Positions 35,881 through 45,697 of a stretch of 64,000 bases of DNA are shown here, in pieces. Position 1 is the stretch's first letter; each line of letters starts with the position of its first letter. Source of the DNA: Rhodoferax sp. U2-2l (GTDB taxonomy: Bacteria > Pseudomonadota > Gammaproteobacteria > Burkholderiales > Burkholderiaceae_C); the NCBI RefSeq assembly GCF_020594515.1, contig NZ_JAJCTH010000012.1, positions 1 to 64,000 on the forward strand, read 5' to 3'. Under the pieces are notes generated by a model that was given only the letters and a program-made list of their open reading frames with translations, ran no database searches and was not told the origin of the DNA. A program made the position numbers and the translations under genes.

Positions 35881-38010
35881 TTACTTTCCAGCAGGCACCA
35901 GCAGCGTAATGTTATCGCTGCCCGGGGCGCCAAAGGCCTGTTCTTTCAAAATCGCCAGCTGATCACGCACCCGTGCGGCCTTTTCGAACTCCAGGTTGCG
36001 GGCGTGTTCCATCATGAGTTTTTCCAGGCGTTTGATCTCGCGCGAGATGTCTTTTTCGCTCATCTCTTCGACCTGGGCGCGCTGCATCGCGTCGCGCTCA
36101 AGCTTCTCGGCCTCTTTGCCCGCCTTTTCACTGTAGACGCCGTCGATCAGGTCGCGGATCTGTTTGACGATGGAGCGTGGTGTGATGCCGTTCTTGAGGT
36201 TGTGCGCCACCTGTTTGGCGCGGCGGCGCTGGGTCTCACCGATAGCGCGCTCCATCGAGTCGGTGATCTTGTCGGCGTACAGGATCGCCCTGCCCTCCAG
36301 GTTACGCGCGGCACGGCCAATGGTCTGGATCAGCGAACGCTCGGAGCGCAAAAAGCCCTCTTTGTCCGCATCCAGAATCGCCACCAGCGACACCTCGGGA
36401 ATGTCCAGCCCTTCACGCAGCAGGTTGATGCCCACCAGCACATCAAACGCACCTAGGCGCAGGTCGCGCAGAATTTCGACCCGCTCTACGGTGTCGATGT
36501 CGCTGTGTAGATAACGCACCTTGACACCGTTGTCGGTCAGGTAGTCGGTGAGCTGCTCGGCCATGCGTTTGGTCAGGGTGGTGATCAGCACCCGCTCGTT
36601 TTTCTCGACACGGATGCGGATTTCCTGCAACACGTCGTCCACCTGGCTACTCGCCGGGCGCACTTCGACCTCGGGGTCAACCAGACCGGTCGGGCGCACC
36701 AGCTGCTCCACCACCTGCCCGGCGTGGTCCTTTTCCCACTGCGCGGGGGTGGCCGAGACAAAAATCGCCTGGCGCATGCGCGTCTCAAATTCTTCAAACT
36801 TGAGTGGCCGGTTGTCCAGCGCGCTGGGTAGGCGAAAGCCATACTCCACCAGCGTGGTCTTGCGCGAGCGGTCGCCATTGAACATGCCGCCAAACTGGCC
36901 GATCAACACATGCGACTCGTCGAGGAACATCACCGCGTCCTTGGGCAGGTAGTCGGTGAGTGTGGCGGGTGGCTCACCGGGGGCGGCGCCGCTCAGATGG
37001 CGCGAGTAGTTTTCGATGCCCTTGCAGTGGCCGACCTCAGACAACATTTCCAGGTCGAACCGGGTGCGTTGCTCAAGGCGCTGGGCTTCCACCAGCTTGC
37101 CTTGGCTGACAAACTCCTTGATGCGGTCCGCCAGCTCAATTTTGATCGCTTCCACCGCCGACAACACCTGCTCTCTGGGTGTGACGTAATGGCTGCTGGG
37201 GTACACCGTGAAGCGCGGGATTTTTTGCCGGATGCGCCCAGTGAGCGGATCAAACAGCTGCAACGATTCGATCTCGTCGTCAAACAGCTCGACGCGGATC
37301 GCCATCTCGGAGTGTTCGGCCGGAAAAATGTCGATGGTGTCGCCGCGCACGCGGAAAGCGCCCCGTGAAAAATCCATGTCGTTGCGCTGGTACTGCATGC
37401 GCACCAGCTGCGCAATCATGTCGCGCTGGCCCATTTTGTCGCCTGCGCGCAGCGTCATCACCATCTTGTGGTACGCCTCGGGCTGGCCAATACCGTAGAT
37501 GGCCGAGACGGTGGCCACAATCACCACATCACGCCGCTCGAGCACACTCTTGGTGCACGAGAGGCGCATTTGTTCGATGTGTTCGTTGATGGCGCTGTCT
37601 TTTTCAATGAACAGGTCGCGCTGCGGCACATAGGCCTCGGGCTGGTAGTAGTCGTAATAACTGACGAAATACTCCACCGCGTTCTTCGGAAAAAACTCGC
37701 GGAACTCGCTGTACAGCTGTGCTGCCAGGGTTTTGTTCGGTGCAAACACAATCGCCGGGCGGCCCAGGCGCGCGATCACGTTGGCCATGGTGAAGGTTTT
37801 GCCCGAACCGGTCACACCCAGCAGGGTCTGGAACACCTCACCGTCTTCTACACCTTCGACCAGCTGCCTGATGGCTTCGGGCTGGTCGCCAGCAGGCGGA
37901 TACGGCTGGTACAGCTCAAACGGTGAGCCAGGAAAGCTGACGAACTGGCCGGTGCGAATGTGCTCGGCATCGTCAGTGGAAACAAGCGTGATCGGTGTAG
38001 GCGCAGACAT
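35881..38010 (-). CDS. uvrB: UvrABC system protein B
   Basis: 709 residues from ATG 38010; a TTG at 38037 could add nine residues. Walker A is [16 protein letters not shown] near 64, the beta-hairpin region is [20 protein letters not shown], and helicase motifs V/VI are [16 protein letters not shown] and [14 protein letters not shown] domain near 640-675 ([19 protein letters not shown]) ends the functional core. UvrB verifies lesions after UvrA loading in nucleotide excision repair. Its partner in transcription-coupled repair, mfd, is also in the window. Confidence 0.98.
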   Translation of the reverse strand: MSAPTPITLVSTDDAEHIRTGQFVSFPGSPFELYQPYPPAGDQPEAIRQLVEGVEDGEVFQTLLGVTGSGKTFTMANVIARLGRPAIVFAPNKTLAAQLYSEFREFFPKNAVEYFVSYYDYYQPEAYVPQRDLFIEKDSAINEHIEQMRLSCTKSVLERRDVVIVATVSAIYGIGQPEAYHKMVMTLRAGDKMGQRDMIAQLVRMQYQRNDMDFSRGAFRVRGDTIDIFPAEHSEMAIRVELFDDEIESLQLFDPLTGRIRQKIPRFTVYPSSHYVTPREQVLSAVEAIKIELADRIKEFVSQGKLVEAQRLEQRTRFDLEMLSEVGHCKGIENYSRHLSGAAPGEPPATLTDYLPKDAVMFLDESHVLIGQFGGMFNGDRSRKTTLVEYGFRLPSALDNRPLKFEEFETRMRQAIFVSATPAQWEKDHAGQVVEQLVRPTGLVDPEVEVRPASSQVDDVLQEIRIRVEKNERVLITTLTKRMAEQLTDYLTDNGVKVRYLHSDIDTVERVEILRDLRLGAFDVLVGINLLREGLDIPEVSLVAILDADKEGFLRSERSLIQTIGRAARNLEGRAILYADKITDSMERAIGETQRRRAKQVAHNLKNGITPRSIVKQIRDLIDGVYSEKAGKEAEKLERDAMQRAQVEEMSEKDISREIKRLEKLMMEHARNLEFEKAARVRDQLAILKEQAFGAPGSDNITLLVPAGK

Positions 38011-38104
38011 GTGGTGGGTGCAATCGGTTGAAGGCAACCGAGCATGTTATCCAACTCCTCTGCAGCAAGCTTGACGACAGGGTGGCCACATGAGCCACCA
38101 AACG

Positions 38105-38139
38105 AAAAAGCCCGCTGTCTTTTTGACAGCAGGCTTTTT
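38105..38139 (-). terminator. Terminator after tRNA-His
   Basis: AAAAAGCC-C-GCTGTC, loop TTTTT, GACAGC-A-GGCTTTTT. It lies immediately downstream of tRNA-His in the minus direction and ends in a T-run on that strand. Confidence 0.9.
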
Positions 38140-38147
38140 ATGTTAGG

Positions 38148-38223
38148 TGGGGTGGCTGATGGGGCTCGAACCCACGACAACAGGAATCACAATCCTGGAC
38201 TCTACCAACTGAGCTACAGCCAC
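38148..38223 (-). tRNA. tRNA-His (GTG anticodon)
   Basis: The cloverleaf reads GTGGCTGTAGCTCAGTTGGT at the 5' end, anticodon loop GATTGTGATTCC with anticodon GTG, T-arm GTGGGTTCGAGCCCCAT and a genome-encoded CCA. An additional encoded G precedes position 1, in line with the G-1 of tRNA-His. The terminator follows at once, so it is probably transcribed alone. Confidence 0.97.
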
Positions 38224-38271
38224 CGTAAGCGTAAATTATAGCGCAAGAGCATCAACTTCAAACAACCCAAA

Positions 38272-40194
38272 CTACGGCAAAGTGGTCACATTCTGCGACG
38301 GTTGACTCACCAAAAACGCCACCTTGAATTTTTCCTTAAGGGAAGCGTAATACGCGCCCGCTTCAGCAGCCGTCCACCACTGAGAATACTGCGCACGATC
38401 TTGCGCCGCAGTGGGCTGGCTGGCTTCATCACGCGGCACCACCTTGTTTGTGCGCACCACAGCGTACCCGGCAGAACCAAGATCGACGCCTTGCCAGACT
38501 GGCAAGGCCTTGGCATCAGCCCTGAGTGCTGCCGTCACAATTTGTGCGGGGAGATTTTGCATTTGATCCCGGGCCACTGTCAGAGCGCTGGGCAACACGG
38601 CTTTCTCTGGCGCCTTTTGCCACAAGGCCATTTTTTCTGCCCCTTCTTTTTTGGCAAGTTCTGTGGCGCGTGCAGCAACAACACCGTCTCGCACTTGTTG
38701 ACGCACCTCTGCCAAGGTCAGCGTTTTGACGGGGTTATAAGTGATGACGCGCCCCGCGGCCAACTGGTTCACGGCTGTCTCGACGGCTTCTGTGTTACGT
38801 TTTTTCTCGATGCTGTCCGCCGCAAACAACGCAGCGAGAAACTTTTCACTGGCGAGGACACCAGAGGCACCGGGCGCAGGTTGACGCGTCACTGCAGCAA
38901 CCGTTTTAACCTCGAGTCCGAGCTTGTCGGCCACGGGCTTCAGGCTGTCTGACTGCTCGTACACCGTATTGGTAAACAACTCTGCCACCTCCGCAAATTT
39001 GCGTTGGGCCTGTTGATTTTTCAGATCGCTCTCGATCCCGGGGCGCAGCTCGTCAAACGACCGCTGCTTCGGTTCTTTGACGTCGGTCAGCTTGATAATG
39101 TGATAGCCAAAATCCGACTCAACCAACTCGCTGATGCTGCCTTTTTTCATGGCAAAGACTGCATCTTCAAACGGTTTGACCATCGCGCCACGTCCAAAGT
39201 AGTCCAGATCGCCACCTTTGGGCGCTGAACCAGCATCCTGCGAGTTCTTCTTGGCAACGTCGGCAAAGCTGTCGGGCGCTGCGCGAACTGTTTGGAGCAA
39301 GGATTCTGCCTGCGCCTTGGCTTTTTCCCGCTGTGGCGCGGGGGCATCCTTGGGGGCGTTGATCAGGATGTGACTGGCCCGGCGCTCCTCATTGCCGCTG
39401 AGTCTGGCCACGTTTTGCTCGTAATACGATCTCAGGTCTGCTTCCGGGACTTTGATGTCTTTTTTGACAGCATCGATGTCCAGAACAACGTATTCGACCT
39501 GGGCCTGCTCGGGCGCTTTGAATTGGGACACATTGGCTTGGTAAAAAGCCTCCAGATCAGCATCCGACGGATTGACAGTTGCCGCATAGTCCCTGGCCAG
39601 GAAGTTCACGACCTGAATCTCGCGGCGTTCAAAAAAAGCGTTCAGTGCCACATCGGCCGGTGCCGTTGTCAGCAAGCCGGTCTGTATCACGCCAGCTTCA
39701 ACCTGTTGTTTTGAAATGTCCTGGCGCACCGTGTTTTCAAAACCTTCTGGTGTCAACCCCTGGCTGGCTGCGAGTTGCCGATAGCGCTCCATGTCGAGTT
39801 TGCCATCTGCTCGGCGTAGCGACGCAATGGTGGGATCTTCCTGCAGAAAGCGCGCCAGTCTCGCGTCACTGGTGATCAGGCTGGATTTTTCAGCTGCAAC
39901 TTGCAGGACCGTGTCACGCACCAAGCGTTCGAGTGTGGCGTATCGGGCTTGCGGAGAGTCAAACAGCTTGACATCCAGTTCCGGCCGAGAGGCCCGCAGG
40001 CGGTCAACGTCATTTTTGTGCGCTGCATCCCATTGCGCCTGCGTGATCTCAATCGCTCCGACCTTCGCGACAATGGTGTCTGTCTGGTTCATCTTTTGAT
40101 ACCCGTCGATACCGAACAGCACAAAAGAGGGAATGATCAGCAAAACCAGCAAAACCATCATGATTTTGGTGTGTTTGCGAAAAATGTCGAACAT
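38272..40194 (-). CDS. ppiD: Peptidyl-prolyl cis-trans isomerase / periplasmic chaperone PpiD
   Basis: 640 residues from ATG 40194, with GGAGAGT as ribosome site. A single N-terminal membrane anchor (MMVLLVLLIIPSFVLFGI, residues 13-30) is followed by a SurA-N-like chaperone region. The parvulin domain runs from RRASHILINAPKDA near 272 to SELVESDFGYHIIKLTDV near 370. A long C-terminal chaperone region completes it. PpiD assists outer-membrane protein folding at the inner membrane. It follows hupB and tRNA-Val, comparable to the hupB-ppiD pair of E. coli with a tRNA inserted between. Confidence 0.95.
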   Translation of the reverse strand: MFDIFRKHTKIMMVLLVLLIIPSFVLFGIDGYQKMNQTDTIVAKVGAIEITQAQWDAAHKNDVDRLRASRPELDVKLFDSPQARYATLERLVRDTVLQVAAEKSSLITSDARLARFLQEDPTIASLRRADGKLDMERYRQLAASQGLTPEGFENTVRQDISKQQVEAGVIQTGLLTTAPADVALNAFFERREIQVVNFLARDYAATVNPSDADLEAFYQANVSQFKAPEQAQVEYVVLDIDAVKKDIKVPEADLRSYYEQNVARLSGNEERRASHILINAPKDAPAPQREKAKAQAESLLQTVRAAPDSFADVAKKNSQDAGSAPKGGDLDYFGRGAMVKPFEDAVFAMKKGSISELVESDFGYHIIKLTDVKEPKQRSFDELRPGIESDLKNQQAQRKFAEVAELFTNTVYEQSDSLKPVADKLGLEVKTVAAVTRQPAPGASGVLASEKFLAALFAADSIEKKRNTEAVETAVNQLAAGRVITYNPVKTLTLAEVRQQVRDGVVAARATELAKKEGAEKMALWQKAPEKAVLPSALTVARDQMQNLPAQIVTAALRADAKALPVWQGVDLGSAGYAVVRTNKVVPRDEASQPTAAQDRAQYSQWWTAAEAGAYYASLKEKFKVAFLVSQPSQNVTTLP

Positions 40195-40217
40195 GTGAAA
40201 ACTCTCCTGCAAGCAAA

Positions 40218-40246
40218 CAAAAAAGGCGAACTGTGAGTTCGCCTTT
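40218..40246 (-). terminator. Terminator after tRNA-Val
   Basis: Stem AAAGGCGAAC/GTTCGCCTTT with a 5-base loop; on the minus strand it ends in a TTTTTTG run. It lies between tRNA-Val and ppiD. Confidence 0.88.
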
Positions 40247-40253
40247 GCATGGG

Positions 40254-40329
40254 TGGTGGGTGATGACGGGCTCGAACCGCCGACCTACGCCTTGTAAGGG
40301 CGCCGCTCTACCAACTGAGCTAATCACCC
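40254..40329 (-). tRNA. tRNA-Val (TAC anticodon)
   Basis: The 5' end reads GGGTGATTAGCTCAGTTGGT, the anticodon loop CCCTTACAAGG gives anticodon TAC, the T-arm GGCGGTTCGAGCCCGTC is standard, and CCA is encoded. The acceptor stem GGGTGAT/ATCACCC is perfect. It lies 15 bases downstream of hupB. Confidence 0.97.
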
Positions 40330-40344
40330 CACCGAAAACAACGT

Positions 40345-40617
40345 TCAGTTGATCGCATCTTTCAATGCTTTGCCGGGCCGAAACTTGGGAACCTTGGCAG
40401 CCTTGATTTTAATCGAAGCACCCGTGCGAGGATTGCGCCCAACGCGCGCCGCGCGCTTGCCAACAGCGAAGGTGCCAAAACCGACCAGCGACACGGAATC
40501 GCCCTGCTTCAAAGTCAATTTAACTGCCGCAATTGTCGACTCGAGCGCCCGTGCTGCAACCGCTTTGGGAATGTCTGCATCAGACGCTACGAAATCAATC
40601 AGTTCTGTTTTATTCAC
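40345..40617 (-). CDS. hupB: DNA-binding protein HU-beta
   Basis: 90 residues, exact family length. The start [11 protein letters not shown] and the DNA-binding arm [20 protein letters not shown] (60-79) are characteristic. HU bends and compacts DNA. The arrangement hupB-tRNA-Val-ppiD suggests a shared upstream promoter. Annotators may also call it hup or HU family. Confidence 0.96.
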   Translation of the reverse strand: MNKTELIDFVASDADIPKAVAARALESTIAAVKLTLKQGDSVSLVGFGTFAVGKRAARVGRNPRTGASIKIKAAKVPKFRPGKALKDAIN

Positions 40618-40862
40618 AACCTACCTCTTAGGAAAATTGGCGTTTACGAATTTGTTGCTTCAAGCATTTGTATTGCTTTGCAAAAATGGCTTTTTGTCTC
40701 TCAGACATCAGTTCTTGTCAACCGATACCGCCACGCCGCCCGGGATTCTAAGCGGATTTAAATAGGCAACGATTCGGTGCCGCAAAGATTTCTGGCGCTG
40801 ACGCCTTCACCAACAGGCCAGCATCACACGCCCCTTGGCTGCCTGCAGCCTGCCTGAACGGG

Positions 40863-41585
40863 TCAATCCAGCCATGTTGTGAAGTCGTTCACGGCCACTC
40901 TGGGCGTCTGGAACGTATTGACGAGGTCTGTTGGGTCGGCATAGCCCAGCGCCATGCCACACACCAGCATGTCACCCTCATCGGCACCAATATGCGGCAG
41001 GATGATGTTTGCAAAACCATTCCAGGCCGCTTGGGGACAGGTGTGAAGACCCTGCGCACGGGCCGCCACCATCAGGCTTTGAAGATACATGCCGTAATCG
41101 AGCAGCGATCCCCGCCCCATGACACGATCGATGGTGAACATGAGTCCGACTGGCGCATCAAAAAAACGGTAATTGCGCTGGTGCTGGGCGTGCATCATGT
41201 CCTTGTCACCCTTGCCGATCCCCAGCAAGCCATACAGGCCCCAGCCGTTTTCACGCCGCCGGTCGATGTAGGGACTGACCCATTTCTCCGGGTAATAGTC
41301 GTATTCCTCGCGAAAATTGGCGGCCAATGCCGGGTCGGCACGCAGCGCATCATGCGCGGCGCAGACCTTCGCCACCAACGCATCCCGGCTGGCGCCTGTC
41401 AGAACATAAACCTTCCAGGGTTGGGTGTTGGTGCCGGACGGCGCCCGGCTGGCCACTTCCAGCAGGTGCTGAAGCAGACTGCGCGGCACCTCACGCGGCA
41501 AAAAGGCGCGCACCGACATGCGGGACGTGATGGCATCTTCAACGACACTGGCCAGGTCAGCCTGAGATTCAAGGGTTGGAGTCAT
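40863..41585 (-). CDS. Nitroreductase family protein
   Basis: 240 residues. FMN-binding features of the nitroreductase fold are MSVRAFLPREVPRSLL near 23, the signature RAPSGTNTQPWKVYVLTG near 47-64 and a C-terminal MALGYADPTD near 215. Such flavoproteins reduce nitroaromatics, quinones or flavins with NAD(P)H; the natural substrate is not deducible. It stands alone, upstream of the lut operon's end. Confidence 0.9.
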   Translation of the reverse strand: MTPTLESQADLASVVEDAITSRMSVRAFLPREVPRSLLQHLLEVASRAPSGTNTQPWKVYVLTGASRDALVAKVCAAHDALRADPALAANFREEYDYYPEKWVSPYIDRRRENGWGLYGLLGIGKGDKDMMHAQHQRNYRFFDAPVGLMFTIDRVMGRGSLLDYGMYLQSLMVAARAQGLHTCPQAAWNGFANIILPHIGADEGDMLVCGMALGYADPTDLVNTFQTPRVAVNDFTTWLD

Positions 41586-41623
41586 GGTTTTTTAAGCAAG
41601 TTGGAAATATCAAACGGCAGGTT

Positions 41624-43057
41624 TTACTCTGGATGCTCCTTGAGCAGGTCACGCAGGCGCCGAGGTGCGGGCACCAGTGGTGTGCGACTGCGCGTCCAGG
41701 CACCTTGCTCGGAAGGTGACAGCGCCCTGCCCCGACTCATGAACCAGGAAGCCACCTTATACAGGCCCTGTTTGCTGTACACCTGTGCCCAGACCCGCCA
41801 CACCGCCGAGATCGACGTGCGCCGCCCCGCCCCACTGCCGCGCAATGAAGCGTTATCACTTTGCGGCCGGGCCTGAGCCTCGTTGCGCAAACGCACCAAG
41901 ATGTCGGTGATGGGAATCTTGACCGGGCACACCTCATTGCACGCGCCACAAAGGGTGGACGCAAAAGCCAGCGGATAGGTCGACTCCAAACCCAGCATGT
42001 GCGGCGACACAATCGCCCCAATCGGTCCCGGGTAAGTGGTGCCATAGGCGTGACCGCCGATGCGGGCATACACCGGGCAATGGTTCATGCAGGCACCACA
42101 GCGTATGCATTGCAGGGTGGCACGCAGGTCCGCGTCGGCATAGGCCTGGGTGCGTCCGTTGTCCAGCAAGATCAGGTGCACCTCTTGCGGGCCATCCTTT
42201 TCACCTGGCTTGCGGGGGCTGCTGATCAGGTTGACGTAGGTGGTCACCGGCTGCCCGGTGGCGGAACGGATCAACAAGCTGAGCAAGGGCGGCAGGTGCT
42301 CCAGCTTTTCCACCACCTTCTCAATGCCGGTGATGGCAATGTGCACGCGGGGTACGGTGGTGCACATGCGACCATTGCCCTCGTTTTCGACCAGGCACAG
42401 GGTGCCGGTTTCCGCCACCGCAAAGTTCACGCCCGACAAGCCGATGTCCGCTTCGGCAAACTTGCGGCGCAGCACTTGGCGGCCAATCTGGATCAGCGCG
42501 TCCACATCTTCGGTGTACGTCACGCCAGGCACTTCATCTGCAAACAGCTGGGCGATGTCCTGCTTGGTTTTGTGGATGGCGGGCATGATGATGTGTGATG
42601 GCGCTTCGCCCGCCAGTTGCACGATGTACTCACCCATGTCCGACTCAAACGCTTCGATGCCCGCCGCGGCCATGGCGAGGTTGAAGCCGATTTCCTCGCT
42701 GACCATCGATTTGCCCTTGATGATGCGTTTGGCATCCACGCGGCGGGCGATATCAAGGGCGATCGCATTCGCCTGCGCGGGTGTTTGTGCCCAGTGCACC
42801 TGTACGCCCTGGGCAATCAGATTGGTTTCCAACTGTTCCAGCAAACGCGGCAGGTTGGCCAGGCTATAACGCCGAATCTGTGACCCCAGTTCGCGTAGGC
42901 CTTGCAACTCGTTCTGATCTGGAAACTGGGCGTGCCGTTTGGCCTGCAAAAAATCCATGGCACCCCGAAAATTTTGGCGCTGCGCCGGGTCGTCCAGCAC
43001 TTGGCGGCTGCGCGCTTTGAAGTCCTGTGTCGGGTTGATGCTTATCACCTTGTTCAT
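41624..43057 (-). CDS. lutB: Lactate utilisation iron-sulfur protein LutB
   Basis: 477 residues. The N-terminal LUD domain is followed by two ferredoxin-type motifs: CIRCGACMNHCPVYARIGGH near 308-327 and CGACNEVCPVKIPITDI near 358-374. LutABC oxidises L-lactate to pyruvate with an unidentified electron acceptor. The ATG overlaps the lutC stop by 4 bases (ATGA), so the genes are translationally coupled; the order on the minus strand is lutA-lutC-lutB. Confidence 0.93.
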   Translation of the reverse strand: MNKVISINPTQDFKARSRQVLDDPAQRQNFRGAMDFLQAKRHAQFPDQNELQGLRELGSQIRRYSLANLPRLLEQLETNLIAQGVQVHWAQTPAQANAIALDIARRVDAKRIIKGKSMVSEEIGFNLAMAAAGIEAFESDMGEYIVQLAGEAPSHIIMPAIHKTKQDIAQLFADEVPGVTYTEDVDALIQIGRQVLRRKFAEADIGLSGVNFAVAETGTLCLVENEGNGRMCTTVPRVHIAITGIEKVVEKLEHLPPLLSLLIRSATGQPVTTYVNLISSPRKPGEKDGPQEVHLILLDNGRTQAYADADLRATLQCIRCGACMNHCPVYARIGGHAYGTTYPGPIGAIVSPHMLGLESTYPLAFASTLCGACNEVCPVKIPITDILVRLRNEAQARPQSDNASLRGSGAGRRTSISAVWRVWAQVYSKQGLYKVASWFMSRGRALSPSEQGAWTRSRTPLVPAPRRLRDLLKEHPE

Positions 43058-43728
43058 GTGGCACCCCCTGCCGGATGGCGCAGCAACACCACCAGTTCGC
43101 GCGGGCCGTGGGCGCCATACGCCAGCGTTTGCTGGATATCGGCCGTCTTGGACGGGCCTGAGATCAGCAACACATTGGCCGGCATGCCGGTTGCCCAGCC
43201 CTCGGCCAGCATGGTCGCATAGAGGTCAGCGTGAACGGTGTCGGCTTCCAGCAACACAAAGTGCAACGAGGGCACCAGCGACATCAACCGGGGCTCGGCG
43301 GGTGTCGGCCACAGGATCAGGCTGCCCGTCTCAGCCACGGCGGCGCGCGCCAGTGTCAACGAAGCGTCAATGCCCTCAAAAAGTTGGTCTCGCCAGGCCT
43401 CGATGGGGCGGTCATAACGAACGATGGCCAGCCCATCTGGTGCACAGGATGCCAGTTCGTCGCCATGGGGCGTGTCACTGCCAATCAGCACATGCCTCAG
43501 TCCTTTGCTGGCAGCAATGCTCAAAAGTACGCTGACCCAGTTGGCCGAGGTCACTTCATGGACTTCGGTCCTGACCGCTTCAAGGGCCGCGCGCAAACGG
43601 GCCAGGCGCTGGGTGTTGTCCTCGTTGCGCGCTTGCGCGTGATACCAGCCAGCAACATCGGGCAATGCCATTGCCTGCGCGATGGGTGCAGCCCGCAGCC
43701 GCCCCAGAATGTCCTCACGCGCGCTCAC
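43054..43728 (-). CDS. lutC: Lactate utilisation protein LutC
   Basis: 224 residues from GTG 43728, chosen because GTGA overlaps the lutA stop, mirroring the next junction; an ATG at 43764 would overlap lutA by 40 bases. A single LUD (DUF162) domain is visible with ETGSLILWPTPAEPRLMSLV near 134 and LLISGPSKTADIQQTLAYGA near 187. It is part of the LutABC lactate-oxidising complex. Confidence 0.92.
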   Translation of the reverse strand: MSAREDILGRLRAAPIAQAMALPDVAGWYHAQARNEDNTQRLARLRAALEAVRTEVHEVTSANWVSVLLSIAASKGLRHVLIGSDTPHGDELASCAPDGLAIVRYDRPIEAWRDQLFEGIDASLTLARAAVAETGSLILWPTPAEPRLMSLVPSLHFVLLEADTVHADLYATMLAEGWATGMPANVLLISGPSKTADIQQTLAYGAHGPRELVVLLRHPAGGAT

Positions 43729-44537
43729 GGCTTGGCTCCGGCGGGCGGGTTGGTGCGGTTCCATAAAAAACTGGCCAGGTGTTCACCAGGTAGGGTTGGC
43801 TCGCTGACACCCATCAGTTCGTCCTGCCTGGCGGCCCGGCCGGTGATGTTGAGGAGACAGCCGCAATCCGCACTCACGACGCATTGAGCGCCCGTGTCCC
43901 GGATGCTGGCCACCTTGTCGGTGACGATGGCTTCCGATATTTCCGGATGCAGCAGCGAAAAAGTGCCGCCAAAACCGCAACACTCCTCAATACGCGACTG
44001 TTCCACCACATTCACCTGCGCAAGTGTCTGCAACAGGGCAGCACTGGTCTCGTGGGAACCCATCTGCCGGCGTGCGTGGCAAGAGGTGTGCAGCGCCACC
44101 GTGCAGTCCCCGCCAAGGTCCTCGTGCTTGAAATTGACCACATGCACCAAAAACTCGCTCAATTCAAACACCCGCTCTGCCAAAGCCTGCGCTTTAGCGT
44201 GAAGCACCGGGTCGTCGGCAAACAGGTGCGGGTAATGCAGACGCATCATGCCGCCGCAAGACCCCGAAGGCACCACCACCGGCCAGAGTTGGTCAAACAG
44301 GTTCAACTGATGCCGTGCCACAGCACGTGCCTCGTCAGGATAACCGCTGCTGTGCGCCGGTTGTCCGCAACAGGTTTGCGCCTGCGGGTAATGCATCCGA
44401 ATGCCTTCGCGTTCCAGAAGGCGTACCGTGTCCAGGCCCGCCTGCGGGGTGAACTGGTCAATCAGGCAGGTGGCAAAGAGATACACGTCGCTGGGTTTGT
44501 CGGGATAGGTCCGCGCAGCCGCGCCGAATGGGCCCAT
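43725..44537 (-). CDS. lutA: Lactate utilisation protein LutA (CCG-domain oxidoreductase)
   Basis: 270 residues from ATG 44537, with AGGAGAC as ribosome site. Two cysteine-rich CCG domains are present: TCCGQPAHSSGY near 56 and SCGGMMRLHYP near 91, then CHARRQMGSHET near 151 and ECCGFGGTFSLLHP near 182. These proteins bind Fe-S centres as in heterodisulfide and glycolate oxidases. It opens the lutACB operon; no lactate permease is in the window. Confidence 0.94.
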   Translation of the reverse strand: MGPFGAAARTYPDKPSDVYLFATCLIDQFTPQAGLDTVRLLEREGIRMHYPQAQTCCGQPAHSSGYPDEARAVARHQLNLFDQLWPVVVPSGSCGGMMRLHYPHLFADDPVLHAKAQALAERVFELSEFLVHVVNFKHEDLGGDCTVALHTSCHARRQMGSHETSAALLQTLAQVNVVEQSRIEECCGFGGTFSLLHPEISEAIVTDKVASIRDTGAQCVVSADCGCLLNITGRAARQDELMGVSEPTLPGEHLASFLWNRTNPPAGAKP

Positions 44538-44563
44538 GGTTTGTCTCCTGATCAGGTTGCGTG

Positions 44564-45508
44564 TCAGCGCGGATTGTTGGCGATTTTCGAGGCTTGCGCC
44601 CGCTGCCAATAACTCAAGGCCACCCTGAAGGTGTTCACCTGCAAATGCACCGTCTCACCAATATCCACGCCATAACCACCGGCCATCACAAACGCCACCG
44701 GCACTTGCCGCTGCCAACACCAGGCAAACACGCGCTCATCACGCGCCTGAAGGCCAGCCGCCGTCAGTTTCAATCGGCCCAGGCGATCACGTTCGAACGG
44801 ATCGGCACCCGCCAGATAAATCACCAACCCTGGCACCGGTCGCTCGGCAAGGATGTGCAGCGCCTGATCCAAGGCCGTCAAGTAGTCATCATCGGTGCAG
44901 CCATCGGGCAAGCCCATGTCCAGATCACTGGCTTCCTTGCGAAACGGAAAATTTTTCTCCCCGTGCAGGGATAGCGTGAAAACACTCGGGTCATCACGAA
45001 AAATATGCGCGGTCCCGTTGCCCTGGTGGACATCGAGATCAATCACCACGACCTGTAACGGTCTCATGGCGCGCTGGAGCGCGTCCTGTTGGGCGCATCG
45101 CACAGCCACCGCCACGTCATTAAAAACGCAAAAACCACCACCTTTGTCGGCATAAGCGTGGTGGGTACCACCCGCCAGGTTGGCTGCCAGTCCCCGCTTC
45201 AGCGACGATTGCACGGCGGCCACGGTGGCGCCTACCGACCTGCGGGCGCGCTCGGCCATCTTCTCGCTCCACGGAAAACCAATCTCGCGCATGTAAGCCG
45301 TGGCGTTTTCCCCGGTGGCAATGGTTTGGATGTAACCCTGGCCGTGCACCAGCGCCAATTGCGCATCGGTCACCGTGGGTGCTTCATGTAAAACGATCTG
45401 GGGCAATTGGGCTCGCAGTGCGGTGTGCAGCATGGCGTACTTCTGCATTGGAAAGCGGTGGCCATCCGGCAGGGGCAAGACGAAGTGATCTGAATAAAAC
45501 GCATCCAT
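44564..45508 (-). CDS. Histone deacetylase family protein (zinc amidohydrolase)
   Basis: 314 residues from ATG 45508, the usual family N-terminus MDAFYSDHFVLPLPDGHRFP; an ATG at 45544 is possible. The catalytic section is GGTHHAYADKGGGFCVFND near 118-136, and the zinc ligands lie in VVIDLDVHQGNGTAHIF near 157-173 and the later YLAGADPFERDRLG. Bacterial members act on acetylpolyamines or other amides. It ends 26 bases upstream of lutA in the same direction, so co-transcription with lut genes is possible. Confidence 0.93.
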   Translation of the reverse strand: MDAFYSDHFVLPLPDGHRFPMQKYAMLHTALRAQLPQIVLHEAPTVTDAQLALVHGQGYIQTIATGENATAYMREIGFPWSEKMAERARRSVGATVAAVQSSLKRGLAANLAGGTHHAYADKGGGFCVFNDVAVAVRCAQQDALQRAMRPLQVVVIDLDVHQGNGTAHIFRDDPSVFTLSLHGEKNFPFRKEASDLDMGLPDGCTDDDYLTALDQALHILAERPVPGLVIYLAGADPFERDRLGRLKLTAAGLQARDERVFAWCWQRQVPVAFVMAGGYGVDIGETVHLQVNTFRVALSYWQRAQASKIANNPR

Positions 45509-45564
45509 CACAGGATTGTGTCGTCTGGTTGAAACGATCGCCATTTAGTCAGTCACAACTAATT

Positions 45565-45637
45565 TGTTGCAATGCAGCAAAAAAGTCTTGCGCCCGTGAA
45601 ACTTATCTCTATAATTCACTCATGCTGCACTGCAACA
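45565..45637 (+). promoter_or_regulatory. Phasin promoter flanked by two inverted TGCTGCA operators
   Basis: A sigma70-like promoter (TTGCGC at 45588, 16-base spacer, TATAAT at 45610) lies between TGTTGCAATGCAGCA (45565-45579) and TGCTGCACTGCAACA (45623-45637). These are inverted copies of each other at 14 of 15 positions and each is nearly self-palindromic. The arrangement fits repression by PhaR, which is known to bind TGC-rich sites at phasin promoters; the PhaR identity is inference. Confidence 0.75.
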
Positions 45638-45697
45638 TAAACCTGGGTCAGACTCAGTGACGGGGCAGACACCTTTTTTTAGTAACCCTCTGGAGAT

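Noticed and set aside
45643..45680. Further GGGTCAGA palindrome before the phasin gene
   Set aside because: CTGGGTCAGACTCAGTGACG has only a short self-complementary core and no second arm, so it was not listed as a repeat copy.
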